Of a stretch of 64,000 bases of DNA, positions 25,012-33,570 are shown piece after piece (position 1 is the first letter of the stretch; every line of letters starts with the position of its first letter). The position numbers and the translations under genes are program-made. The DNA comes from Natronococcus sp. A-GB7 (lineage in GTDB: Archaea > Halobacteriota > Halobacteria > Halobacteriales > Natrialbaceae). Location: NCBI RefSeq assembly GCF_029688865.1, contig NZ_JARUKV010000002.1:62001-126000 (forward strand), read 5' to 3'. The notes under the pieces were generated by a model. It ran no database searches. It was given only the letters and a program-made list of their open reading frames with translations, and was not told the DNA's origin.

Positions 25012-25034
25012 GCGTATACGCCTATCGTATACGC
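25012..25034. repeat. Paired GCGTATACGC palindromes
   Basis: GCGTATACG-CCTAT-CGTATACGC: two copies of a 10-base palindrome (25012-25021, and 25025-25034 with one mismatch) that also form a perfect 9-base inverted repeat about a 5-base centre. Confidence 0.75.
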
Positions 25035-25087
25035 AGACGGGATCGTCCTTTTCGGTCGGACAGGGAAGAAATTACTACCGTACTGCT

Positions 25088-25103
25088 GTAAAGTGCTGTT
25101 TAC
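25088..25103. promoter_or_regulatory. GTAAA-N6-TTTAC dyad
   Basis: GTAAAGTGCTGTTTAC has the same half-sites and the same 6-base spacing as the perfect palindrome at 9048-9063 upstream of the XRE operon. It may be a second binding site of that regulator, or chance (ten matching bases). Confidence 0.35.
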
Positions 25104-25169
25104 GAAAGTACCGGTGTAACGGCTCGGATCGAACGACGGGCGGTTTCGAGCCGAAAAGGGGGATGCGAG

Positions 25170-25218
25170 GCGTATACAACACCCGTATTTGGAGGGCGAT
25201 TACGGGAGTCGTATACGC
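25170..25218. repeat. 49-base compound dyad
   Basis: GCGTATAC-N4-CCCGTA-N13-TACGGG-N4-GTATACGC. Both arm segments (8 and 6 bases) are perfect reverse complements and the spacers are equal on the two sides, so the whole element is symmetric. It could fold as a hairpin or present four protein half-sites. Confidence 0.75.
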
Positions 25219-25254
25219 GTCGTCGGCTGTCGATTCGAGCGTCCGCTTTGCGTC

Positions 25255-25866
25255 TCAGTCGCGTTCCGCGGGCGGTCGCCGCACTCGCCGCGTGAGCGGC
25301 CGCCGCAGTTTCAGCGTCATCGACAGCTCGGAGAGTCCGCGCTCGACCACTTCGAACCCGATGTTCTTGTACACCGTGATCGCACGTTCGTTCCCGGTCG
25401 ACACCTCCAGCGCCAGTTCGTTCCCGTCTCTCTCGTCGGCGTAGGCGACGAGCTGTTTGATCATCTCGGAGCCAACGCCCTCGTTTTGGTACTCCTGGTG
25501 GATGTAAATGAGAAACTTCCATCTGTAGTCGACCGAGTCGGACGGGACGACAGCGACGTGGCCGATGGCCCGGTTGCCGTCGAACGCGACGAGGTTCCAC
25601 CCTCTCTCGGTCAGTCGATCCAACCAGTTTTCGATCTTCGAAACGCCGTTCGGTGGCAACCCCATACTCCGGCTGTACTGATCGAAATCGTCGTACATCC
25701 GGACGAGTGTATCCATATCGTCCGCTTCGTAGGGTCGAACGAGAAGCACAGTACCGCTTTTGCTCTCGAACCGAGGACACCGCGGCGGACAGTACGGCGT
25801 TCCGCGACACTCGGAGTTATCCCACGCGGTACAGGCGGCAGTCGCTCGGCTGTCGCTTGAGGACAT
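25255..25866 (-). CDS. GNAT-family N-acetyltransferase with N-terminal cysteine motif
   Basis: 203 residues from the ATG at 25866. The N-terminus carries a cysteine cluster CRGTPYCPPRCPRF before the GNAT domain; motif A is IHQEYQNEGVGSEMIKQLVAYA and motif B ALEVSTGNERAITVYKNIGFEVVERG. The cysteine prefix suggests metal binding or redox sensing. Substrate unknown. It lies downstream of the CoA-ligase start region but is transcribed separately, with its own promoter region 25867-25981. Confidence 0.8.
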   Translation of the reverse strand: MSSSDSRATAACTAWDNSECRGTPYCPPRCPRFESKSGTVLLVRPYEADDMDTLVRMYDDFDQYSRSMGLPPNGVSKIENWLDRLTERGWNLVAFDGNRAIGHVAVVPSDSVDYRWKFLIYIHQEYQNEGVGSEMIKQLVAYADERDGNELALEVSTGNERAITVYKNIGFEVVERGLSELSMTLKLRRPLTRRVRRPPAERD

Positions 25867-25981
25867 ATCGAGCTCTTCCGTTGGACGCGCAATAACTACT
25901 GCGCCGAACATGTTTCGACGCGACGGAAAACGGATGGCGGGGTATCGTCAGCGAAACGATGGTCGTTCGCGGATCGACCGA

Positions 25982-27640
25982 TCAGCTACCGTGCTCCTGT
26001 TCTCGGAGCTCGGTTCGGCGGATCTTTCCGGTCTCCGTTCGCGGGAGCGTCTCCGTAAACTCGACCTCACGAGGATACTTGTACGGAGCGAGCGTGTTCT
26101 TGACGTGGTTCTGAATCTCGGCGACGAGATCGTCGTCAGGAGTAGTGCCGTTCGATAGTACGGTAAACGCCTTCACGACCTCGCCACGTTCTTCGTTGGG
26201 ACTTCCAACGACGGCAACCTCCGAAACGGCTTCGTGTTCCTCGATAACCGCCTCGACCTCCGGACCGGGGATGTTGTACCCGCTCGAGATAATGAGATCG
26301 TCGCTCCGGGACTTGTACTCGAGACGTCCGTCCTCGCGCTGGACGAAGATGTCGCCGGGGATCGACCAGCCGTCCTCGGTCGTCGAACCCTCCTGTTTGT
26401 CGGGACGGTCCCAGTACTCGACACCGGTCGGGCCGCGAACCGCGAGGAGGCCGGCCTCGCCGCGCTCGAGTTCCTCGCCGGTGTCGGGATCGATGATCTT
26501 GCACTCGTATCCGGGGACGGGGAAGCCGGTGGCGCTCGGGTCGATCTCGCCGTCGTGGCAGTGACTGATGAAGATGTGAAGCATCTCCGTCGTCCCGATC
26601 CCGTCGAGCAGATTGATCCCGTACTCCTCTTTGAAGTTTTCGAACGTCGTCGGCGTGAGCGGCTCGCCCGCGCTGAGTCCGAGCCGAAGCGAGGAGACGT
26701 CGTACTTTTCGGGCCCCTCGGGGTAGTTCGAGAGGATCTGGTTGAACCCGGTCGGGATCGAACACAGCACCGAGACGCCGTGGTTTTCGACGGCCTCGAG
26801 CAGGTCACCCGGGCTCGCGTCCTCGACGAGGCTCGTGCTCGCGCCGAATCGGAGCGGGAACGTGACCAGATCGCCGTAGCCGTACGCGAACGGAAGCGGC
26901 GGGTTCCCGCCGAAGACGTCCTCCTCGGTCGGCTCGATGCAGTATCTGGCGTAGGTGTCCGCGGTCGCGAGCACGCTCTGATGACTGTGGATCGCACCCT
27001 TCGGACGACCGGTCGTCCCGCTGGTGTACAGCATCAACGCCAGATCCTCGCGCTCGGTCTCGTAGGCCTCGAGCTCGTCATCGGCTTCCTCGAGGAGCTC
27101 GTCGTAGCTGTGATGATCGTGATCGACGCCGTTGCGTTCGGCCACGATGACGTCCTCGACGGTCTCGAGGTTCGGCAGCGCGTTCTCGACCTCGTCGAGC
27201 AGGTCGTCGTAGACGACGACGGTCGTCGCCTCGGCGTTGTTGATAATGTAGTCGAGCTCCTTGGCCCGCAGCAGCTTCATCGACGGGAGCGCGACGCCGC
27301 CGATCTTCTGGACGGCGAGACACGTTACGATCGCCTCCGGACGGTTCGGGAACCGGACGACGACTCGATCGCCGGCCTCGACGCCGAGATCTCGGAGTGC
27401 GTTCCCCATCCGATCGACCTGTTCCTGGAGCTGCTCGTAGGTGATCGTTCGATCCTCGAAGTAGATCGCGACGTTGTCGCCGCGTCCCTCCTGGACGTGG
27501 CGATCGACGAGTTCCTCCGCGACGTTGATCCGTTGTGGGTAGTGGGCTTCCGGGGTCGGGTGGATGTAATCCGGAGCGTTCGATTCGTCCGGTAGATACT
27601 GCTCTGGGACGTTCGGCTGCATGTACGAGTAGTTCATCAT
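25982..27640 (-). CDS. Aryl/acyl-CoA ligase, benzoate-CoA ligase-like
   Basis: 552 residues of the ANL superfamily. Motifs: P-loop-like LMLYTSGTTGRPKGAIHSH, A5 DGIGTTEMLHIFISH, A8 DGWSIPGDIFVQREDGRLEYKSRSDDLIISSGYNIPGPEVE and the C-terminal catalytic Lys in PRTETGKIRRTEL. Length and motif style resemble benzoate/2-aminobenzoate-CoA ligases rather than PaaK. It activates a carboxylic acid with ATP and CoA. The TATA at 27651-27656 is so close that translation may begin at the internal ATG at 27622 instead of 27640. Neighbouring CoA-transferase and Liv importer fit uptake and activation of an aromatic acid. Confidence 0.87.
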   Translation of the reverse strand: MMNYSYMQPNVPEQYLPDESNAPDYIHPTPEAHYPQRINVAEELVDRHVQEGRGDNVAIYFEDRTITYEQLQEQVDRMGNALRDLGVEAGDRVVVRFPNRPEAIVTCLAVQKIGGVALPSMKLLRAKELDYIINNAEATTVVVYDDLLDEVENALPNLETVEDVIVAERNGVDHDHHSYDELLEEADDELEAYETEREDLALMLYTSGTTGRPKGAIHSHQSVLATADTYARYCIEPTEEDVFGGNPPLPFAYGYGDLVTFPLRFGASTSLVEDASPGDLLEAVENHGVSVLCSIPTGFNQILSNYPEGPEKYDVSSLRLGLSAGEPLTPTTFENFKEEYGINLLDGIGTTEMLHIFISHCHDGEIDPSATGFPVPGYECKIIDPDTGEELERGEAGLLAVRGPTGVEYWDRPDKQEGSTTEDGWSIPGDIFVQREDGRLEYKSRSDDLIISSGYNIPGPEVEAVIEEHEAVSEVAVVGSPNEERGEVVKAFTVLSNGTTPDDDLVAEIQNHVKNTLAPYKYPREVEFTETLPRTETGKIRRTELREQEHGS

Positions 27641-27650
27641 AGCTTTAAAT

Positions 27651-27656
27651 TATATA
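27651..27656 (-). promoter_or_regulatory. TATA box of the CoA-ligase gene
   Basis: TATATA within GGTATATAATTTAAAG on the minus strand. A start about 26 bases downstream would fall near 27627, between the annotated ATG (27640) and an in-frame ATG at 27622, supporting the shorter protein as a leaderless product. Confidence 0.5.
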
Positions 27657-27716
27657 CCTACCGGTTCGTGTCCTCGAGGACTGATTGGGAAAAAATTGTT
27701 TCCGGGTGGCTCCGAG

Positions 27717-28490
27717 CTACGTCCAGAACCCGTCCGGATCGAACGTTCGGACCAGTTCGAGTTCCTCGGGCGTCGGTTCGGGCGTCGTCGTGACCGATCC
27801 CGCGCCGACGTCTTCGGCGGTGTTCAGCTGCCACGGGAAATCGTCGGTCACGTCCGCGACCTCGACGCCAGGATGGACGCTCCGGAGGTAGAGCTCGCCG
27901 GCGTCGTCGAAACCGAACGCGGCCTTCGAGGTGACGAGCGCGCTCGGTCCGCCGCCCGGCGCAGGGTGATTCCCGCGACCGGAGCCGTCGGTGGCGTAGC
28001 CCGGACTCGTCGCGTAGGTGACTTCCTCGGCGAACCGTCGCGGTTCGTGGGGCATGAGAAGCACCGTTCGGTCGGCCATACAGGCGATATCGCAGGCGCC
28101 GCCGCTCCCGGTAAGGCGGATATCGCGGTCACCGGCCTCGACCCAGGTCGTGTTCAGGTTGCCGTAGCGGTCGATTTCGGCGCCGCCGAGGAAGCCGACG
28201 TCGACCTCACCGCGCTGGAGGCGGGACATAATATCGATCATATCGGTCGTCGCGACGGCCCGGTTCAGGTTCGGGAGGTCGCACATCGTGTGGATGAATC
28301 CCTCGGCGGGAGCGTCGCGAACGACGCCGCTCTCGTAGACCGCCATCGCGTTCGGGGCGTGCGTGCTGACCGCAACCTGGAACGCGATCAGTGGCAAGCG
28401 CATCCCGACGAAGGCCGTGTCTCCGTCCTCGATCTCGCTCGCAGCGGCGGTGACCATCAGTTCCCGGTCCGTGTAGCTCTCACTGCCCAT
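27717..28490 (-). CDS. CoA-transferase subunit B (GctB/IpdB-like)
   Basis: 257 residues. Family I CoA-transferase beta fold: GDTAFVGMRLPLIAFQVAVS, VDVGFLGGAEIDRYGNLNTT with the conserved E-I-D-x-x-G-N-x-N block, and GSGGACDIA. Such pairs move CoA between acids or, in IpdAB, hydrolyse a ring ketone CoA ester. Overlaps the subunit A stop by 11 bases on the same strand. Downstream of it comes the CoA-ligase, so an alternative route of CoA activation for the same acids is likely. Confidence 0.85.
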   Translation of the reverse strand: MGSESYTDRELMVTAAASEIEDGDTAFVGMRLPLIAFQVAVSTHAPNAMAVYESGVVRDAPAEGFIHTMCDLPNLNRAVATTDMIDIMSRLQRGEVDVGFLGGAEIDRYGNLNTTWVEAGDRDIRLTGSGGACDIACMADRTVLLMPHEPRRFAEEVTYATSPGYATDGSGRGNHPAPGGGPSALVTSKAAFGFDDAGELYLRSVHPGVEVADVTDDFPWQLNTAEDVGAGSVTTTPEPTPEELELVRTFDPDGFWT

Positions 28491-29373
28491 ACTCCACCTC
28501 CGCGGCGACGGTCGGGTCGGTGATCGAAAGCTCCCGTTCGACGAGAGCGGCGTACTCCTCGCGGTCGTCGACGCCGTACACCCACTCGTCGGCCCACTCC
28601 TCGAAGGCCTCCCGCGTGTCGGTCCGTCGAGCGTACTCGAGGAAGTACTCGTTGTCCCTGTTGTAGCGGCCGGCGACCGGCGAGGGATGGGCGCCGAACG
28701 GACACTCGACGACGCTCGTCACCTGATCCCGCGTGATCGCGACGCGACTCGGGTCGCTCTTGATGACTTCGGGATCGACGACCTCCTCGGCGGTAACCAG
28801 AACGTTCTCGGCGGCGCCGACCGCGGGGTCGATGATTCCGGAGTTCCCCCAGAAATGGGCGTCCCCGTCCGGACTCGCGCGTTGGACGTGGACGATCGCC
28901 CAGTCCGGTTCGATCGCGGGAACGAGGACGATCCGTTCGTCGGTGAACGGATCCGTCGTCGTGACGAACAGATCGCTGTGCTCGAGGATATCGCTCCCGA
29001 GAAGCGATTTCGTTGGAAGGTAGGGAACGCCCATCGAACCGGCCTGTAAGGCGAGTGCGATACTGAAGTTCGAGTGGTCCTCGATCTCGACGGTTCCGTC
29101 TTCAACGGCCTTCCGGAATCGGTACCCCGTCCCCGCGCTGACGTTGCCGGCCCACGCCGCACGAACGCCGGACACCGCATTCCCGCCGATCAACTGATCG
29201 AAGAGCAGGTCGCTTATCGGGCCGATCAGGGTCAGACCGGAGCGACCCTGTCGAAGCAGTTCGTGTCCAGCGGCGAACGGGATCGCGTGCTCGAGGGCGA
29301 GACCGGTCGCGATCGAACTTCCGTCGTCGATCCGCGCTACGGCGTCGTCCAGACTCTCGGTACGTGCTGACAT
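28480..29373 (-). CDS. CoA-transferase subunit A (GctA/IpdA-like)
   Basis: 297 residues from the ATG at 29373. Segments IDDGSSIATGLALEHAIPFAAGHELLRQG, LTLIGPISDLLFDQLI and DWAIVHVQRASPDGDAHFWGN are typical of the alpha subunit of the glutaconate/IpdAB-type CoA-transferases. It lies head-to-head with the Liv importer operon and shares the 114-base promoter region 29374-29487. Confidence 0.85.
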   Translation of the reverse strand: MSARTESLDDAVARIDDGSSIATGLALEHAIPFAAGHELLRQGRSGLTLIGPISDLLFDQLIGGNAVSGVRAAWAGNVSAGTGYRFRKAVEDGTVEIEDHSNFSIALALQAGSMGVPYLPTKSLLGSDILEHSDLFVTTTDPFTDERIVLVPAIEPDWAIVHVQRASPDGDAHFWGNSGIIDPAVGAAENVLVTAEEVVDPEVIKSDPSRVAITRDQVTSVVECPFGAHPSPVAGRYNRDNEYFLEYARRTDTREAFEEWADEWVYGVDDREEYAALVERELSITDPTVAAEVEYGQ

Positions 29374-29396
29374 CCACCGCAACTATCCGGTACCAG

Positions 29397-29405
29397 TAAA
29401 TAAAA
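29397..29405 (-). promoter_or_regulatory. TATA box of the CoA-transferase operon
   Basis: TTTTATTTA on the minus strand, centred 28 bases before the ATG at 29373; the mRNA would be leaderless. Confidence 0.55.
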
Positions 29406-29455
29406 CTAGCTGTCGACCCGTCGAACTGCCGTCCATATTCGCCTTCCAACATAAA

Positions 29456-29464
29456 TTATAAATA
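29456..29464 (+). promoter_or_regulatory. TATA box of the Liv-type importer operon
   Basis: TTATAAATA centred 28 bases before the ATG at 29488, supporting that start over the in-frame TTG at 29482. Confidence 0.6.
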
Positions 29465-29487
29465 GGCATAGAGCGCACTGGTTGGAT

Positions 29488-30732
29488 ATGTCTGGCAAAG
29501 ACGTGGGTAGCCCCCACAGTCATACGACCAGCAGGAGCTCCATCTCGAGGCGTACGCTCCTTGCGAGTGGCGCCGCCGTCGGGGCGACGACGGCACTCGG
29601 GGGGTGTCTCGGCAGCGAGGATAACAGACTGACCGTCGGGTTCGCCCTCCCGTTTACCGGTACGTACGCGCTGCTCGGCGAGAGCATCGTTGCCGGGTTC
29701 GAACTGTTCATCGAGCAACAGGGTGGAGAGATAAACGGGCGGGAAGTCGAGTTCGTCCGACGGGACACCGAGGCCGAGACGAGCCGAGGCGTCGACGTCA
29801 CCCGAGAGCTGTTGCTCGAGGCCCGGGCCGACGCCATCGTCGGTCCCGTCTCGAGTGCCGTCGCGATGGCGATGATCCAGCCGATTCAGACCGAATCGAG
29901 CGCGATCTGGTTCAACGCGAACGCGGGCGACTATCGGGTGACCGCGGAGGGGTGTCCGGAGTACCACTTTCGAACGTCGTTCAACGACTGGCAGACGAGT
30001 GCGCCGTTGGCGGAGTTCGTCTACGAAGAGGTCGCCGACAACGTCTGCCTGGCGTACGCCGACTACGCGTTCGGACAGAACTCGAAGGAGTTCTTCAAGG
30101 AGGCGTTCGAGGACCTCGGCGGCGAGGTCGTCGAGGAGGTGGGTGCGCCGCTCGGCACCGACGATTTCTCGCCGTACCTCGGCGACATTCAGGGGTCGGG
30201 TGCGGACGCCGTCTACTCCTTTTTCGCCGGGGACGACGCCGTCAACTACGTCAACGCGTTCAGCGACTTCGGGCTCAACGAGGAGATGGTACAGACCGGG
30301 AGCGGGTTCATGCTCGCGAACGACACGCTTCCAGCGCAGGGGGAGTCGGCGCTTGGAATGTACTCGCTGCTCCACTACACGACCACACATGATACCGAAC
30401 GCAATCGAGAGTTCGTCGAAAACTACGTCGAAATGTACGACGAGACGCCGAACGTCTACGCCTGCCAGGGGTACGACTCCGCGCAGGCGTTCGCCGGCGC
30501 CGTCGAAGAAACGGGGGGGACCGACCCCGACGAGATGGCCGAGAGTCTCGTCGAGATGGAGTTCGACAGTCCGCGCGGAGAGTTCGAGTTCGATCCCGAG
30601 ACCCACGAGGCGATCCAGAACCTGTACGTCCGGGAGGTCGTCGAGGCCGACGACGGCGAATCCGTCGAAAACGAGGTCGTCGAGACGCTCGAGGACGTCG
30701 AGGGGCCCGACTGGGGGTGTAGCCACCGGTAA
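29488..30732 (+). CDS. ABC transporter substrate-binding lipoprotein (Liv/HAAT family)
   Basis: 414 residues. N-terminal twin-arginine lipoprotein signal: SISRRTLLASGAAVGATTALGGCLG, with the lipobox Cys after GG, so it is exported folded and anchored outside the membrane. The rest is a Peripla_BP_6 fold (VGFALPFTGTYALLGESIVAGFELF, then YDSAQAFAGAVEETGG). First gene of a five-part importer operon. In aromatic-degrading bacteria this family also imports benzoate-type acids, which suits the context; amino acids remain possible. Confidence 0.88.
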   Translation: MSGKDVGSPHSHTTSRSSISRRTLLASGAAVGATTALGGCLGSEDNRLTVGFALPFTGTYALLGESIVAGFELFIEQQGGEINGREVEFVRRDTEAETSRGVDVTRELLLEARADAIVGPVSSAVAMAMIQPIQTESSAIWFNANAGDYRVTAEGCPEYHFRTSFNDWQTSAPLAEFVYEEVADNVCLAYADYAFGQNSKEFFKEAFEDLGGEVVEEVGAPLGTDDFSPYLGDIQGSGADAVYSFFAGDDAVNYVNAFSDFGLNEEMVQTGSGFMLANDTLPAQGESALGMYSLLHYTTTHDTERNREFVENYVEMYDETPNVYACQGYDSAQAFAGAVEETGGTDPDEMAESLVEMEFDSPRGEFEFDPETHEAIQNLYVREVVEADDGESVENEVVETLEDVEGPDWGCSHR

Positions 30733-30818
30733 CATGTCGTCGTTCGACCGTTTCACTCCGGCAGCGGTCCGACTCGCATCGCCAGCCGAACACCGATCCG
30801 AAGGGAGGTGCCCGCACC

Positions 30819-31688
30819 ATGGTTGAGTCGGTGCTCCGCGCGACGCTTCTTGGACTTCAGCTCGGGATGACGCTGGCGCTGATCGCCGCCGGACTGACGC
30901 TCATCTTCGGGATGCTCGACGTGATCAACTTCGCTCACGGCGCGTTGTACATGCTCGGGGCGTACTTCGGGACGGTGATCGCGGGCCAGTTCGGGAGCTT
31001 CTGGCTCGCGTTGCTATTGGCGCCGCTGATGGTCGGCCTCGTGGGTGCAGCGATCGAGATTCTCTCGCTGCGTCCGCTGTACGATCGGAATCCGCTGTAC
31101 CACATTTTGCTCACGTTCGGGATCGCGATCATGATTCAGGGAGCGATCATCCAGATCTGGGGCGCACAGTCGAGACAGATCCCGATCCCTGATCTGCTCT
31201 CTGGAACGGTCGCGGTCGGTCCGGTCAACTACCCCGTCTACTGGCTGTTCGTCCTCGGCGTTAGTACGGTCCTGATCGGAATCGTCTGGCTGGCGATCGA
31301 ACGGAGCGATCTGGGCATCTTGATGCAGGCGAGCGCTCACGACACCGAGATGGTCAGCGCGCTCGGGATCGACGTCTCGAAGGTGTTCACCGGCGTGTTC
31401 GTCTTCGGTGCGATCCTGGCCGGCATCGCGGGCGTGTTGCTCGGCGGATCGCGATCGGTGCACCCTGGAATGGGTTTCGGCATTATCATCGAGGCGTTCA
31501 TCATCGTCGTCATCGGTGGCCTGGGCAGCTTCCGGGGCGCCGTCTACGCGGCGCTGTTGATCGGTCTCGTCACCGCCTACGGAGCGTTGATCGCACCGAC
31601 GCTGACTGAACTGTTCCTGTTCATCATGATGGCAATCGTACTCATGGCAAAGCCGAGCGGACTGTTCGGCGCAACGGAGGCAGCATAG
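30819..31688 (+). CDS. livH: Branched-chain-type ABC permease LivH
   Basis: 289 residues, eight or so membrane helices. LivH signatures: GLTLIFGMLDVINFAHGALYMLGAYFG near the N-terminus and EAFIIVVIGGLGSFRGAVYAALLIGL near the C-terminus (EAA loop contacting the ATPase). Follows the binding protein after 86 bases and abuts livM directly. Confidence 0.93.
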   Translation: MVESVLRATLLGLQLGMTLALIAAGLTLIFGMLDVINFAHGALYMLGAYFGTVIAGQFGSFWLALLLAPLMVGLVGAAIEILSLRPLYDRNPLYHILLTFGIAIMIQGAIIQIWGAQSRQIPIPDLLSGTVAVGPVNYPVYWLFVLGVSTVLIGIVWLAIERSDLGILMQASAHDTEMVSALGIDVSKVFTGVFVFGAILAGIAGVLLGGSRSVHPGMGFGIIIEAFIIVVIGGLGSFRGAVYAALLIGLVTAYGALIAPTLTELFLFIMMAIVLMAKPSGLFGATEAA

Positions 31689-32768
31689 ATGAAATCCGTA
31701 GTCGAGTTCTTCGACCGGAGCCAGGCGTCACCGACCGGAAACGAACTGCTCTCGGGCCAGGGACGGCTCGCGGTACTCGTCTCGATCGTCGTCCTCGCGT
31801 TGTTCGCCCCGATCGCGAACGCCTACGAGCCGTTCTGGCTGAACATGCTCGTCCGGATGATGATCTTCGCGTTGCTGGCGCTGAGCCTCGATTTCATCTT
31901 CGGCTACGCCGGTTTGCTCTCGTTCGGCCACGCGGCGATGTTTGGCGCGGGCGGCTACGCCGCGGCGATGCTCATCACCGACGTTACCGCGAACGCGTTG
32001 ATCGTGCTCCCGATCGCGATGGTCGTCGGCGCGGTCGTCGCCGGTATCATCGGCTGGTTTAGCGTTCGGGCTCACGGAATCTACTTCGCGATGCTGACGC
32101 TGGCGTTCGCACAGATGTTCTACGTTATCGCCTTCACTGATCTGCCAGCAACGGTGCTTGGCCTGGAGTCGTTCACTGGTGGTGATAACGGCCTGTTCGG
32201 AATCCAACGCTACGAGACGTTCGGAGTCGACTTCACGTCGACGCTCCTGTACTTCTATCTGACGCTGGCGACGGTCGCGCTCTCGTTCGTGGCCTTGCTT
32301 CGGCTCTCGAACTCCCCGTTCGGACGCGTCCTCCAGGGGATCCGAGAGAACGAGGAGCGGATCCAGTTCCTCGGATACAACGTCCAGCGGTACAAGGTGC
32401 TCGGCTTCGCGCTCAGCGGTGCGTTCGCCGGACTGGCCGGGGGGCTGTACGTCCCGTTCCAGAGCGTTTCCCACCCCGGACTGCTTCACTGGATGATCAG
32501 TGGCGAACTCGTCGTCATGCTCCTGCTCGGGGGACTCGGTACGCTCTGGGGACCGATGCTGGGCGCTGGCCTCGTCATCTTCCTCGAGGAGCAACTCGCC
32601 GGCTTCGCGAGCTGGGAGATCATCCTCGGCGGCATCTTCGTCGTCGTGGTGATCTTCGCACCCCAGGGGCTGGCCGGCGCGATCACCTCCGTTCGGAACG
32701 ATCCGAAAAACGTCGTGACGAACGCGAAACGTGCGATCCGCAACTACGTCGACAAGGTGAGGAAATAG
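31689..32768 (+). CDS. livM: Branched-chain-type ABC permease LivM
   Basis: 359 residues with about ten membrane helices. LivM landmarks: LSLDFIFGYAGLLSFGHAAMFGAGGYAAA, FGRVLQGIRENEERIQFLGYNVQRYKVLGF and LLGGLGTLWGPMLGAG. The C-terminus extends as a charged tail. Starts immediately after the livH stop and forms the second half of the translocation pore. Confidence 0.93.
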   Translation: MKSVVEFFDRSQASPTGNELLSGQGRLAVLVSIVVLALFAPIANAYEPFWLNMLVRMMIFALLALSLDFIFGYAGLLSFGHAAMFGAGGYAAAMLITDVTANALIVLPIAMVVGAVVAGIIGWFSVRAHGIYFAMLTLAFAQMFYVIAFTDLPATVLGLESFTGGDNGLFGIQRYETFGVDFTSTLLYFYLTLATVALSFVALLRLSNSPFGRVLQGIRENEERIQFLGYNVQRYKVLGFALSGAFAGLAGGLYVPFQSVSHPGLLHWMISGELVVMLLLGGLGTLWGPMLGAGLVIFLEEQLAGFASWEIILGGIFVVVVIFAPQGLAGAITSVRNDPKNVVTNAKRAIRNYVDKVRK

Positions 32769-32769
32769 T

Positions 32770-33570
32770 ATGAGCGAAACCGTAACTGCGACTTCGAGCG
32801 ACATATCGAAAAACGACGCGATCCTCCGGACCGAGGGCGTCACCAAGAAGTTCGGCACGCTGACCGCGATCGACGACGTCTCGATCGAGATTCCCGCCGG
32901 CGAGATCACCTCGATCATCGGTCCGAACGGCGCCGGCAAGACGACGCTGTTCAACCTCCTGACCGGAAAGCACGAGCCGACCGAGGGGCGTATCGAGTTC
33001 CGGAACGAGTCGATCGGCGGGCTCGCCCCACACGCGATCGTCGACAGGGGGATCGTCCGCTCGTTCCAGATCACGAACTTCTTCGCCGACCTCAGCGCGC
33101 TCGAGAACGTTCGGATCGCGACCCAGGCCCACTACACGGGGTTCAGCCCGGGCGATTTCACCAGACACCACGCCTCGCTGGAGGAACCGATCGAGGACGC
33201 TCGGGAGGTTCTCGAGCGCGTCCACCTGACCGACGTCGCCCACCAGTCCGCGGCGAACCTCTCGTACGGCCAGCGGCGCCACCTCGAAATCGGGATCGCG
33301 CTCGCGGCCGATCCGGAGCTGCTGTTGATGGACGAACCGACCGCCGGAATGAGCCCCGAGGAGACCCACGAAGTGGTCGATCTCATCGAGGCGATCGCCG
33401 AGGACGTCACGCTGGTCCTGATCGAACACAACACCGATATCGTAATGGAGCTCTCGGACCAGATCGCGGTGCTCAACGAGGGCGAACTGCTCTCGTGGGG
33501 GAATCCGGAGGAGATCAAGGCCGACGAGCGCGTCCAGGAGGCGTACCTCGGAGGTGGTGGCCGTGAGTGA
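32770..33570 (+). CDS. livG: ABC transporter ATP-binding protein LivG
   Basis: 266 residues. Walker A GPNGAGKTT, Q-loop SFQITNFF, signature NLSYGQRRHLEIGIALA, Walker B LLLMDEPTAGM and the switch His in VLIEHNTD. The BCA-type C-terminal extension is present. Ends overlapping livF. Confidence 0.94.
   Translation: MSETVTATSSDISKNDAILRTEGVTKKFGTLTAIDDVSIEIPAGEITSIIGPNGAGKTTLFNLLTGKHEPTEGRIEFRNESIGGLAPHAIVDRGIVRSFQITNFFADLSALENVRIATQAHYTGFSPGDFTRHHASLEEPIEDAREVLERVHLTDVAHQSAANLSYGQRRHLEIGIALAADPELLLMDEPTAGMSPEETHEVVDLIEAIAEDVTLVLIEHNTDIVMELSDQIAVLNEGELLSWGNPEEIKADERVQEAYLGGGGRE

Larger units (their letters stand above)
24940..25254. other. Convergent gap rich in palindromes
   Basis: 315 bases between two convergent genes, unusually full of symmetric DNA: GCGTATACGC and TCGTATACGC (25012-25034), GTAAA-N6-TTTAC (25088-25103) and a 49-base compound dyad (25170-25218). 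No open frame with a start and coding composition. Convergent gene ends do not need promoters, so these may be terminators, sites for a chromosome-binding protein, or the promoter of an unseen small RNA. Confidence 0.6.

Noticed and set aside
31728-33074. 448-codon minus-strand frame across the Liv permease and ATPase genes
   Set aside because: Charged low-complexity antisense frame; the plus-strand genes have intact motifs.
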